DNA of 5,021 bases. Origin: Pseudomonadota bacterium (lineage in GTDB: Bacteria; Pseudomonadota; Alphaproteobacteria; Acetobacterales; Acetobacteraceae). Positions 1-5,021 of this stretch are shown here, in pieces (the first letter of the stretch is position 1; every line of letters begins with the position of its first letter). The stretch covers positions 1 through 5,021 of the forward strand of contig JAKBCX010000156.1 in NCBI GenBank assembly GCA_021807465.1. Reading direction: 5' to 3'. Under the pieces are notes generated by a model. It did no database searches and was not told where the DNA came from. It worked only from the letters and a program-made list of their open reading frames with translations. The translations under genes were made by a program, and so were the position numbers.

Positions 1-1
1 C

Positions 2-1447
2 GATTACTGGATGTGGGCGATTCAGATCTCCTCCATCGGCACCACGCTGAACGCGGTCAACATGATCGTGACCATCATTAAAATGCGCGCGCCGGGCATG
101 GGCTGGTTCCGCGTGCCCGTGTTCACCTGGACCACGCTTTCCACCAACATCATCGGCCTCACCGCCTTCCCCGTGCTGGGCGTGGCGCTGGCGCTGCTTG
201 GCGCGGACCGTTACCTGGGCACGCATTTCTACACCGCCGGCGATGGCGGTAACCTGATGCTCTACACCAATTTGTTCTGGATCTGGGGCCACCCCGAGGT
301 TTACTTCCTGGTGCTGCCCGCTTTTGGCATCTTCTCAGAAATCATCCCCACCTTCTCCGAGAAGCCGCTCTTTGGCTACACCACCATGGTGGCCGCCACT
401 TTCGCCATCGCCGGTATTTCCTGGGCGGTGTGGCTGCACCATTTCTTCACCATGGCGGCGGGGCCGGATGTTAACGGCTTCTTCTCCATCGCCACCATGC
501 TTGTCGGCATCCCCACGGGTGTGAAGGTGTTCAACTGGATGTTCACCCTCTATCGCGGCCGCCTCAGCTTCACCACGCCCATGCTGTGGTCGCTGGCGGG
601 CCTGTTCCTGCTGCTCATTGGCGGCATTACAGGCATGATGCTCGCCATCCCCGCGATAAATTACACGGTGCATAACAGCGTGTTCGTTATCGCCCATTTC
701 CACTGCATGGTGCTGCTCATCGCCGCCGCCATCTTCGCCGGGGTGGTCTACTGGTTCCCGAAAGTCTTCGGCTTCCAGTTGGATGAGAAGAACGGGCTGA
801 TGTTCTTCTGGACCTTCATCATCGCCACCGCCATCGTCTTCAGCGCCATGTTCGCGCTGGGCTTCCAGGGCGAAACGCGCCGGCTGGACTATGTTTACAA
901 CACCGCCTGGAAGCCGATGCTGTGGACGGAAGAGGCGGGCATGATGCTCTACCTCGTCTCCATCTTCTACTTCCTGCGTATGCTCTACGTGTCTCTGCGC
1001 GACCGCGTGCCGGTTACGGGCGACCCGTGGGGCACCGCGCGCACGCTGGAATTCCTCACCCACTCGCCTGTGCCTTTCTATAATTTCGCCGTCACCCCGC
1101 AGGTGAATGCGCGCGATGAGCTGGCCTGGCGGCGTGAGCACGGGCTGGACAAGGCCCAGCCCGAGGCGTTCGAGCCGATCCACATGCCGAGCAATACCGG
1201 CGTGCCCATTATCATCGGCATGCTCTCGCTCACCTTCGGGTTCGGGCTTATCTGGCGCATCTGGTGGATGGCGGGCTTCAGCCTGCTGGCCATCATCATT
1301 GCCGTCATCATCCGCTCCTTCAACAAAAACCTCGGCTACGAGCTTAAGCCGGAGGAAGTGGCGGAGATGGAGCGCAACCTTGCCACTGCCAGCATTATCG
1401 CCGAGCAGCCGGCCCGTACCCCTCTCACCGAAGCGGAGGCGCATTAA
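2..1447 (+). CDS. cyoB: Cytochrome bo3-type ubiquinol oxidase subunit I (5' partial)
   Basis: Catalytic heme-copper subunit of a membrane quinol oxidase: oxidises ubiquinol, reduces O2 to water and pumps protons. The reading frame is already open at base 2 (Asp-Tyr-Trp), so the start is outside the window; the Met at base 11 is internal. About 481 codons are visible. Residue numbers in E. coli CyoB equal the visible number plus 187, so about 187 N-terminal residues are missing (including the first heme b ligand, the D-channel Asp and the quinol-site residues). Visible: WGHPEVY with CuB His97, Glu99 and Tyr101; CuB His146-His147; K-channel Lys175 in PTGVK; His224; heme ligands His232 and His234 in AHFH; propionate-contacting Arg293-Arg294. 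The soluble TGDPWG...SPVPFYNFAV region and IHMP motif are typical of CyoB rather than aa3 CtaD. The residue after AHFH is Cys where E. coli CyoB has Asn. Next gene starts 1 nt after the stop. Confidence 0.96.
   Translation, partial: DYWMWAIQISSIGTTLNAVNMIVTIIKMRAPGMGWFRVPVFTWTTLSTNIIGLTAFPVLGVALALLGADRYLGTHFYTAGDGGNLMLYTNLFWIWGHPEVYFLVLPAFGIFSEIIPTFSEKPLFGYTTMVAATFAIAGISWAVWLHHFFTMAAGPDVNGFFSIATMLVGIPTGVKVFNWMFTLYRGRLSFTTPMLWSLAGLFLLLIGGITGMMLAIPAINYTVHNSVFVIAHFHCMVLLIAAAIFAGVVYWFPKVFGFQLDEKNGLMFFWTFIIATAIVFSAMFALGFQGETRRLDYVYNTAWKPMLWTEEAGMMLYLVSIFYFLRMLYVSLRDRVPVTGDPWGTARTLEFLTHSPVPFYNFAVTPQVNARDELAWRREHGLDKAQPEAFEPIHMPSNTGVPIIIGMLSLTFGFGLIWRIWWMAGFSLLAIIIAVIIRSFNKNLGYELKPEEVAEMERNLATASIIAEQPARTPLTEAEAH
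1435..1439 (+). promoter_or_regulatory. Ribosome binding site of cyoC
   Basis: GGAGG lies inside the last codons of cyoB, 9 nt before the ATG at 1449. It fixes the cyoC start at this ATG and not at upstream in-frame starts inside cyoB, and suggests translational coupling with cyoB. Confidence 0.75.
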
Positions 1448-1448
1448 C

Positions 1449-2075
1449 ATGGCCACCCAAGCAGCCCCCGGCGCCGGCACGCGCCTGTTCCACCCGCATT
1501 TCGAAGGGCACGACCAGATCTCCGCGCGCACGCTCGGCTTCTGGCTCTACATGCTCTCGGACGCGCTGATCTTCACCGGCCTGTTCGTCGCCTATGCGGT
1601 GCTCAACAACCCCATGGGCGCCGCGGGCGGCCCCATCGCCACCCAGATTGTCAACCCGGTGGAGGGCATCTGGCAAACCTACGCGGTGCTTGGCTCCGTC
1701 GCCGCCTACAGCCTTGCCACCGTGGCCCTTAAAAAAGGCAGCAAGGCAGGCGTTATGGCGGGCATCGTCATCTCCATCCTGCTCGCCCTCATCTTCCTGG
1801 GCTACGAGGTGCGCGACCTGATGGGCCTGATGGCGCAGGGCCATGGGCCGGACCGCTCCGGCTTCCTCTCCGCCTTCTTCGTGCTCATCGCCACGCACGG
1901 GCTGCACATGATGTTCGGCATTCTCTGGATGCTGGTCATGCTCGTGCAAATCCCCACGCTCGGCTTCTCGCCCAACGTGGTGGCACGGCTGCTCAATCTG
2001 CGCATGTTCTGGCAATTCCAGGCCACTGTGTGGGTTCTCGTCTATGTTTATGTTTACATGATTGGAGCCTTCTGA
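1449..2075 (+). CDS. cyoC: Cytochrome bo3-type ubiquinol oxidase subunit III
   Basis: Membrane subunit III of the quinol oxidase, a heme-free helical subunit that stabilises subunit I. It is 208 residues long; E. coli CyoC is 204. The start is set by the GGAGG 9 nt upstream and by the family's usual length; the open frame extends further back only as overlap with cyoB. Family signatures: LGFWLYMLSDALIF near residues 34-47, a membrane Glu in FLGYEVRDL, GPDRSGFLSAFF at 133-144 (identical to E. coli over this stretch) and THGLH with His150 and His153. Five hydrophobic membrane segments are apparent. The last helix reads FWQFQATVW (residues 187-195), whereas E. coli has FWHFLDVVW, so the usual His and Asp are replaced by Gln189 and Ala192. 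The stop overlaps the start of the next gene by 1 nt. Confidence 0.95.
   Translation: MATQAAPGAGTRLFHPHFEGHDQISARTLGFWLYMLSDALIFTGLFVAYAVLNNPMGAAGGPIATQIVNPVEGIWQTYAVLGSVAAYSLATVALKKGSKAGVMAGIVISILLALIFLGYEVRDLMGLMAQGHGPDRSGFLSAFFVLIATHGLHMMFGILWMLVMLVQIPTLGFSPNVVARLLNLRMFWQFQATVWVLVYVYVYMIGAF
2064..2067 (+). promoter_or_regulatory. Ribosome binding site of cyoD
   Basis: GGAG sits 7 nt before the ATG at 2075, within the last codons of cyoC. It decides the cyoD start in favour of the ATG that overlaps the cyoC stop, and against an in-frame GTG/ATG further back. Confidence 0.7.
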
Positions 2076-2449
2076 TGTCCGCGCCCCATTCCAACCCGCT
2101 AGATCACCCAGAAGTGCGCCAGGCCAGCACCTGGCGTTACCTTGCCGGGTTCGCCGCCACCATCGTGCTGATGCAGGCGGCGCTTACCGTCACGCTGCGT
2201 CAGCATTTGCCCTATACGGAATACACCCTCACCATAGGCGGGCTGGCGCTTGCCTCGCTGCTGGCGCAGGCGGCCTTGTTCTTCGGGCTGGATATTTCCC
2301 GCGCCCAAATCTGGAAGAGCGTCTCGCTGGTTCTCACCGTGCCGCTGTTCATCCTCTCGGTCGGGCTTACTGTGTGGATGTTCCAGTCGCTCATGCAGCG
2401 CACCATGATTATGCCGCATAACATGACGCAGCCCACGATGCTGCAATAA
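2075..2449 (+). CDS. cyoD: Cytochrome bo3-type ubiquinol oxidase subunit IV
   Basis: Small accessory membrane subunit of the quinol oxidase (prokaryotic cytochrome c oxidase subunit IV family), thought to help assembly of the CuB centre. It has 124 residues; E. coli CyoD has 109. Three hydrophobic segments are visible at about residues 22-41, 51-72 and 83-106, with a polar N-terminal tail of about 18 residues. The third helix and C-terminus (LTVWMFQSLMQRTMIM) match the E. coli pattern of a Trp-Met-aromatic helix end followed by a Met-rich tail. The E. coli histidines around FLHM at the end of helix 2 are absent; this protein has FFGLD there. Sequence similarity alone is modest, so position carries much of the call: it overlaps the cyoC stop by 1 nt (TGATG), is preceded by GGAG, and is the fourth gene of the conserved cyoABCD order. 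Confidence 0.88.
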   Translation: MSAPHSNPLDHPEVRQASTWRYLAGFAATIVLMQAALTVTLRQHLPYTEYTLTIGGLALASLLAQAALFFGLDISRAQIWKSVSLVLTVPLFILSVGLTVWMFQSLMQRTMIMPHNMTQPTMLQ

Positions 2450-2453
2450 CACC

Positions 2454-2472
2454 CGCGCCTTGCACGGGCGCG
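2454..2472 (+). other. Short GC-rich hairpin after cyoD
   Basis: CGCGCC (2454-2459) pairs with GGCGCG (2467-2472); with a T-G wobble the stem reaches 7 pairs around a 5-nt loop. It starts 4 nt after the cyoD stop but has no T-run behind it, so it is not a standard intrinsic terminator. It may protect the 3' end of the oxidase transcript, or act as the alternative fold to the larger inverted repeat it overlaps. Confidence 0.5.
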
Positions 2473-2511
2473 CCTGAGCCGCATACTGGTATCAGGTAAA
2501 CCCGTGCAAGG
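2458..2511 (+). repeat. 11-bp perfect inverted repeat ahead of the first SDR gene
   Basis: The 11-nt arm at 2458-2468 is the exact reverse complement of 2501-2511. Pairing resumes in register inside: after a 3x3 internal loop, bases 2472-2477 pair with 2492-2497 (one G-T), leaving a 14-nt loop. The 3' arm includes the first four bases (AAGG) of the AAGGAGG ribosome binding site at 2508-2514. In RNA this fold would partly block translation of the next gene; it is mutually exclusive with the hairpin at 2454-2472. The repeat is seen directly; any regulatory role is inferred. As DNA it could instead be a protein-binding site. Confidence 0.6.
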
Positions 2512-2514
2512 AGG
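2508..2514 (+). promoter_or_regulatory. Ribosome binding site of the first SDR gene
   Basis: AAGGAGG is a near-perfect Shine-Dalgarno sequence, but it ends only 4 nt before the ATG at 2519, a short spacing. It supports that ATG over the in-frame GTG at 2504, which lies upstream of this site. Its first four bases belong to the 3' arm of the inverted repeat. Confidence 0.75.
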
Positions 2515-2518
2515 CAGC

Positions 2519-3301
2519 ATGACCCGTCTGGGCTATAAAGTGGCGATCGTTACAGGCGGCGCCACAGATTTTTCGGCACAAGCCGCTGCTGTTCTGGCCC
2601 AGAACGGCGCCACTCTTCTCCTCGCCAGCCCGGATGAAACCCAAGGCCAGCAAGCCGCCGCCGCATTATGCGCCAAGGGGCACAGGGCTGAGTTCCACCA
2701 CCTTATTCCCACCGACCCGCTGAGCTGGGCCGCGCTGGTGGACAAAACCATGCGCACGCATGGCCATCTCGACGTGCTGGTGAACCATTCCGCCGCCAGC
2801 CTCTCCACCACCATCGAGGACGCCACCGCGCCGCAACTGCGCGAGATGCTGGAGCAAGGCCTTGCCGCCCCGTTCCTCGGCATGAAGGCCGCCATCCCCG
2901 CCATGCGGCAAAGCGGCGGCGGCTCCATCATCAACATCGCCGCCAACCCCGTTATTGGCGCGCTGCCGCTCTACCCGCTTTACAGCGCCGCCCGCGCCGG
3001 GCTTGTCAGCCTCACCCACAGCACCGCCCTGCACTGCCAGCAGCGCGGTTACGATATACGGGTAAACGCCATCCACCCCGGCGCGCATGAAAGCGAGGGC
3101 CTGACCGAAGATGCGCTGCGTTCCATCAAAGCACGCAACCTGCACGCATTGCTGGGCACAATGCCTGTGCGCGCCGAAGGCAAGCTCTACGATTTTGCCA
3201 GCACCATCCTGCATCTGGCAGATGATGAATCCATGGAGCTGACAGGCGCCGAGCTGTTCTGCACCGGCCCCCTCGCGGGGCTGGATTTCCCGCAAAGCTG
3301 A
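2519..3301 (+). CDS. SDR-family protein with degenerate active site
   Basis: Short-chain dehydrogenase/reductase fold of 260 residues, close to the usual 250. Recognisable landmarks: beta1 plus turn KVAIVTGGATDFS (7-19), DVLVNHSAA (85-93, the NNAG region), a central helix at 107-131, GGGSIINIAANP (133-144), Tyr155 in YSAAR, and IRVNAIHPG (180-188). Key residues are lost. The later glycines of the TGxxxGxG turn are Asp17 and Ser19. The tetrad Asn is Gly114. The Ser expected 13 residues before Tyr155 is Ala142. The YxxxK Lys is Arg159. Only Tyr155 remains. The frame is intact with ordinary codon use, so it does not look like a pseudogene; it may be a non-catalytic or strongly diverged SDR. It is distantly reminiscent of FabI-like/atypical SDRs, but no substrate can be named. 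It lies 69 nt downstream of cyoD and 72 nt before a second SDR gene. Confidence 0.85.
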   Translation: MTRLGYKVAIVTGGATDFSAQAAAVLAQNGATLLLASPDETQGQQAAAALCAKGHRAEFHHLIPTDPLSWAALVDKTMRTHGHLDVLVNHSAASLSTTIEDATAPQLREMLEQGLAAPFLGMKAAIPAMRQSGGGSIINIAANPVIGALPLYPLYSAARAGLVSLTHSTALHCQQRGYDIRVNAIHPGAHESEGLTEDALRSIKARNLHALLGTMPVRAEGKLYDFASTILHLADDESMELTGAELFCTGPLAGLDFPQS

Positions 3302-3363
3302 GCGCCAGGGCGCCATCTCTCGATCATTCGCCGCGCGCCCGCTATAGAAACGGAAACTTACGA

Positions 3364-3367
3364 GGAG
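3364..3367 (+). promoter_or_regulatory. Ribosome binding site of the second SDR gene
   Basis: GGAG (within GAGGAG) lies 6 nt before the ATG at 3374, an ordinary spacing that supports this start. Confidence 0.7.
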
Positions 3368-3373
3368 ATTTTC

Positions 3374-4045
3374 ATGAGTGTTGTTATCGTAACAGGCGGC
3401 TTTGGCGCGCTGGGCCGCGCCGTGGTGGCCGGGCTTACGCAGCGCGGCTTCACGGTTGCCGCTGTCGATGTCGCTCCGGCCCCGGCCGGATTCCCCGCAG
3501 CACTCGCGCTGGGCGGGGTCGATCTGACAGACGAGAAGGCCGTCTCCGCCGCCTATGCCAGCGTGGCGGAAAAGCTCGGCGCGCTCAATGGCCTCGTCAA
3601 CATCGCGGGCGGTTTTGTGTGGGAGCCGGTGGAGGGCGGCACGCTCGCCAACTGGGACAAGATGTACCAGATGAACCTTCGCACCGCCGCCACCTCTTCC
3701 GCCGCGGCCCTTCCGCATTTGCTCCGCCAGGGTGGCGCCATTGTTAACGTGGGCGCCGCCGCGGCAGCCCAGCCGGGCGTGGGCATGGCACCCTACACCG
3801 CCTCCAAAGCCGGTGTACGCGCCCTTACCGAGAGCCTGGCCGAGGAAATGCGCGGCAAGAAGGTGCGCGTGAACGCCATCCTGCCCACCATTATCGACAC
3901 CCCGGCCAACCACGCCGCCATGCCCGATGCCGACAGCTCCGCCTGGGTCCGCCCGGAAGCCGCGGCCAAGGTCATCGCCTTCCTGCTGTCGGATGAATCC
4001 GCCGCCATTACCGGGGCCAGCCTGCCGCTCTCACTCGCGGGCTGA
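3374..4045 (+). CDS. SDR-family NAD(P)-dependent oxidoreductase
   Basis: Predicted soluble short-chain dehydrogenase/reductase of 223 residues, slightly short for a classical SDR. The nucleotide-binding turn is intact (VTGGFGALG, 6-14). An acidic residue, Asp32, ends beta2, which in this family usually favours NAD(H) over NADP(H). Also seen: GVDLTD (48-53, adenine-contacting region), VNIAGG (75-80), the tetrad Asn101 in QMNL, and the catalytic pair Tyr141 and Lys145 in YTASK. The Ser position, 13 residues before the Tyr, is Ala128 in a run of alanines (GAAAAAQPGVGM). Mammalian dihydropteridine reductase also has Ala there and a similar GxxAA...GM...Y context, so a QDPR-like reductase is one possibility; substrate unknown. 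The protein ends with a typical SDR tail (FLLSDESAAITGASLPLSLAG). It is followed directly by a strong terminator, so it is the last gene of the + strand block. Confidence 0.92.
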   Translation: MSVVIVTGGFGALGRAVVAGLTQRGFTVAAVDVAPAPAGFPAALALGGVDLTDEKAVSAAYASVAEKLGALNGLVNIAGGFVWEPVEGGTLANWDKMYQMNLRTAATSSAAALPHLLRQGGAIVNVGAAAAAQPGVGMAPYTASKAGVRALTESLAEEMRGKKVRVNAILPTIIDTPANHAAMPDADSSAWVRPEAAAKVIAFLLSDESAAITGASLPLSLAG

Positions 4046-4057
4046 AGCCCGGGCACA

Positions 4058-4095
4058 AAAAACCCGCCGCATGGGCGACCATGCGGCGGGTTTTT
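4058..4095. terminator. Bidirectional intrinsic terminator
   Basis: A perfect 12-bp GC-rich stem (4063-4074 with 4079-4090) closes on a GCGA tetraloop of the stable GNRA class. It is flanked by A4058-4062 and T4091-4095, giving 17 paired bases in all and a U-run on either strand. It begins 12 nt after the stop of the second SDR gene and serves the convergent gene on the other strand as well. Confidence 0.93.
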
Positions 4096-4098
4096 GCT

Positions 4099-4123
4099 GT
4101 GCGGCCGGCAAAACCGGCCGCAC
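4099..4123. other. Second GC-rich hairpin in the 3' region of the - strand gene
   Basis: A perfect 10-bp stem (4099-4108 with 4114-4123) around a 5-nt CAAAA loop lies 5 nt beyond the stop of the DUF1329 gene and 3 nt from the terminator. It has no T-run on either strand. It could be a transcript-stabilising stem for the - strand mRNA, or support the adjacent terminator. Confidence 0.6.
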
Positions 4124-4128
4124 GCTAA

Positions 4129-5021
4129 TCAGAAGCTGGCCTGCGCCGCCATCTGCTGCGGATCGAAATAGGACTCGTTCTGAGGCTTGAGATACTGGGT
4201 GCCTTTATAGGGCCCGTAGTTCATGTTGCCGTTGATAATATAATCACCGCTCATCAGTGCATAGGTGGCCGTGGCCATATCAACCACACCTGGCATCGAG
4301 GGGATGCACTGATTGTAATTAACATAGGCTTTCCACAAATTGCCGTTTCCGTCATAGCCTTCACCCAGCATGATGAACCAGGTGTCTTCGTCCAGATAGA
4401 AGCGGCGCTTGGCATTCACATTATGCTCGCCCGGCGCCAGCGTGGCCTCCACAACCCACACGCGGTGCTTCTCCCAGCGGATCCATTCCGGCTTGGGGAA
4501 ATGCGGGCCAAGCATGTCCTCCAGATTGCCAAATGCCAGCTTGTTGCAATTATACGGAACCAGCATTTCCTTCTTGGCAATGTAGGTCCAGTTATATTGC
4601 TCCGGGTTGCCATAGAAACCTTCGGATTCATCGACGCTGGCAATGCCATCGGATTCCGGGTTTGGCGCATCGAAGGCCTGGTTCGGCGCTTTGCGCACGC
4701 GGCCCTGACCGTTGAGCAGCGTCCACACAATATCCGGGTGAACATTCACATTCGTGGTGTGCCACACCAGTGTCTCTTGGCCCATGACGGCCGATGGCGC
4801 CTTATCGTAATAATGCCCCTTGCTGTAATAGCCGCTAAAATTCTCCGGCGTCACATCCGGCGCATAATACGGATAGATGCTACGGCTGAATGTACCGGCG
4901 ACAAGGATGATCTTGCCACCAATCACAACAACACCAGGCGCAAAATCAGTCACGGTGGAATAGCCGGCCCAAAAGGTCAGGTGATTCCAGATGAGCTGCG
5001 CGCCGCCAACCAGCGGGTCCG
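4129..5021 (-). CDS. DUF1329 domain protein (5' partial)
   Basis: The frame stays open to the window edge (first visible residues DPLVGGAQLIWNHL), so the N-terminus, where the family normally has a signal peptide, is missing. The GTG at 4953 is internal and not a start. About 296 residues are visible of a family that is typically around 450. DUF1329 (Pfam PF07044) landmarks in order: IWNHL (10-14), GQGRVRKAP (104-112), a KKEMLVPYN stretch (about 149-157), RWEKHRVWVVEATL (181-194), AKRRFYLDEDTW (203-214), YDGNGNLWKAY (222-232). Members are exported envelope proteins with a LolA/LolB-like beta fold by prediction; the biochemical role is unknown. They often sit next to DUF1302 outer-membrane proteins and RND/MMPL exporters in proteobacteria, which could be checked upstream, off the window's right edge. 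GC content is clearly below that of the + strand genes. Convergent with the SDR genes, sharing their terminator. Confidence 0.9.
   Translation of the reverse strand, partial: DPLVGGAQLIWNHLTFWAGYSTVTDFAPGVVVIGGKIILVAGTFSRSIYPYYAPDVTPENFSGYYSKGHYYDKAPSAVMGQETLVWHTTNVNVHPDIVWTLLNGQGRVRKAPNQAFDAPNPESDGIASVDESEGFYGNPEQYNWTYIAKKEMLVPYNCNKLAFGNLEDMLGPHFPKPEWIRWEKHRVWVVEATLAPGEHNVNAKRRFYLDEDTWFIMLGEGYDGNGNLWKAYVNYNQCIPSMPGVVDMATATYALMSGDYIINGNMNYGPYKGTQYLKPQNESYFDPQQMAAQASF

Noticed and set aside
1107..1448. In-frame upstream extension of cyoC into cyoB
   Set aside because: The extension is Ser/Arg/Pro-rich shadow sequence of cyoB; a good ribosome binding site precedes the ATG at 1449, which gives the usual CyoC length.
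335..1531. Long open frame (398 codons) on the - strand opposite cyoB
   Set aside because: The translation is rich in His, Gly, Arg, Glu and Asp with no recognisable domain, which is the usual reverse-strand shadow of a GC-rich membrane protein gene; cyoB itself is unmistakable.
2504..2518. GTG at 2504 as an alternative start of the first SDR
   Set aside because: It lies inside the inverted repeat and upstream of the AAGGAGG site, which fits the ATG at 2519; the SDR fold begins right after that ATG.
3302..3313. Inverted repeat GCGCC/GGCGC right after the first SDR stop
   Set aside because: The loop would be only 2 nt and no T-run follows, so it is not a credible terminator.
3320..3348. Possible promoter before the second SDR (TATAGA at 3343 with TCGATC 17 nt upstream)
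   Set aside because: The -10 matches 4 of 6 and the -35 only 3 of 6 bases of the sigma-70 consensus, which is expected by chance in a gap of this size.
2666..3913. Long open frame (415 codons) on the - strand across both SDR genes
   Set aside because: It spans two clear genes and their gap, has low-complexity Gly/Ala/His/Arg composition and no family signature; the SDR motifs on the + strand explain the region.
4951..4953. GTG at 4953 as the start of the DUF1329 gene
   Set aside because: The same frame continues upstream to the window edge and encodes the family motif IWNHL, so this codon is an internal Val.

Overview
The window looks like a piece of a proteobacterial chromosome, most likely alphaproteobacterial. 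This is inferred from the GC-rich coding (roughly 60-65% over most of the window), the heme-copper quinol oxidase operon and a DUF1329 protein; no rRNA or other phylogenetic marker is present, so the taxonomy is a soft call.

Layout: positions 2-2449 hold the last three genes of a cytochrome bo3-type ubiquinol oxidase operon on the + strand: cyoB (5' end cut off by the window edge), cyoC and cyoD. They are tightly packed: 1 nt between cyoB and cyoC, and a 1-nt TGATG overlap between cyoC and cyoD. cyoA should lie just upstream. Together they encode the terminal oxidase that takes electrons from ubiquinol, reduces O2 to water and pumps protons. Every cyoB active-site residue inside the window is present (CuB histidines, Tyr, heme ligands, K-channel Lys), so the enzyme looks functional. 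CyoC and CyoD depart from family motifs in places.

After a structured 69-nt gap come two short-chain dehydrogenase/reductase (SDR) genes in the same direction (2519-3301 and 3374-4045). The first keeps the SDR fold signature but has lost most of the catalytic tetrad and the dinucleotide-binding glycines. The second keeps Asn, Tyr and Lys but has Ala at the Ser position, a pattern known from dihydropteridine-reductase-like SDRs. The gap before the first SDR contains a long inverted repeat whose 3' arm overlaps the ribosome binding site.

A strong bidirectional intrinsic terminator (4058-4095) and a second hairpin (4099-4123) separate the + strand block from a convergent gene on the - strand (4129-5021), the C-terminal two-thirds or so of a DUF1329 protein whose N-terminus lies beyond the window. 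That gene is visibly lower in GC (about 47-55% on most sampled lines) than its neighbours.

No RNA genes, insertion sequences, CRISPR arrays or phage genes were seen. There is no gene-free stretch longer than about 85 bases. I did not find a clear previously undescribed system; the best leads are the apparently catalytically disabled SDR and its structured leader next to the oxidase operon.
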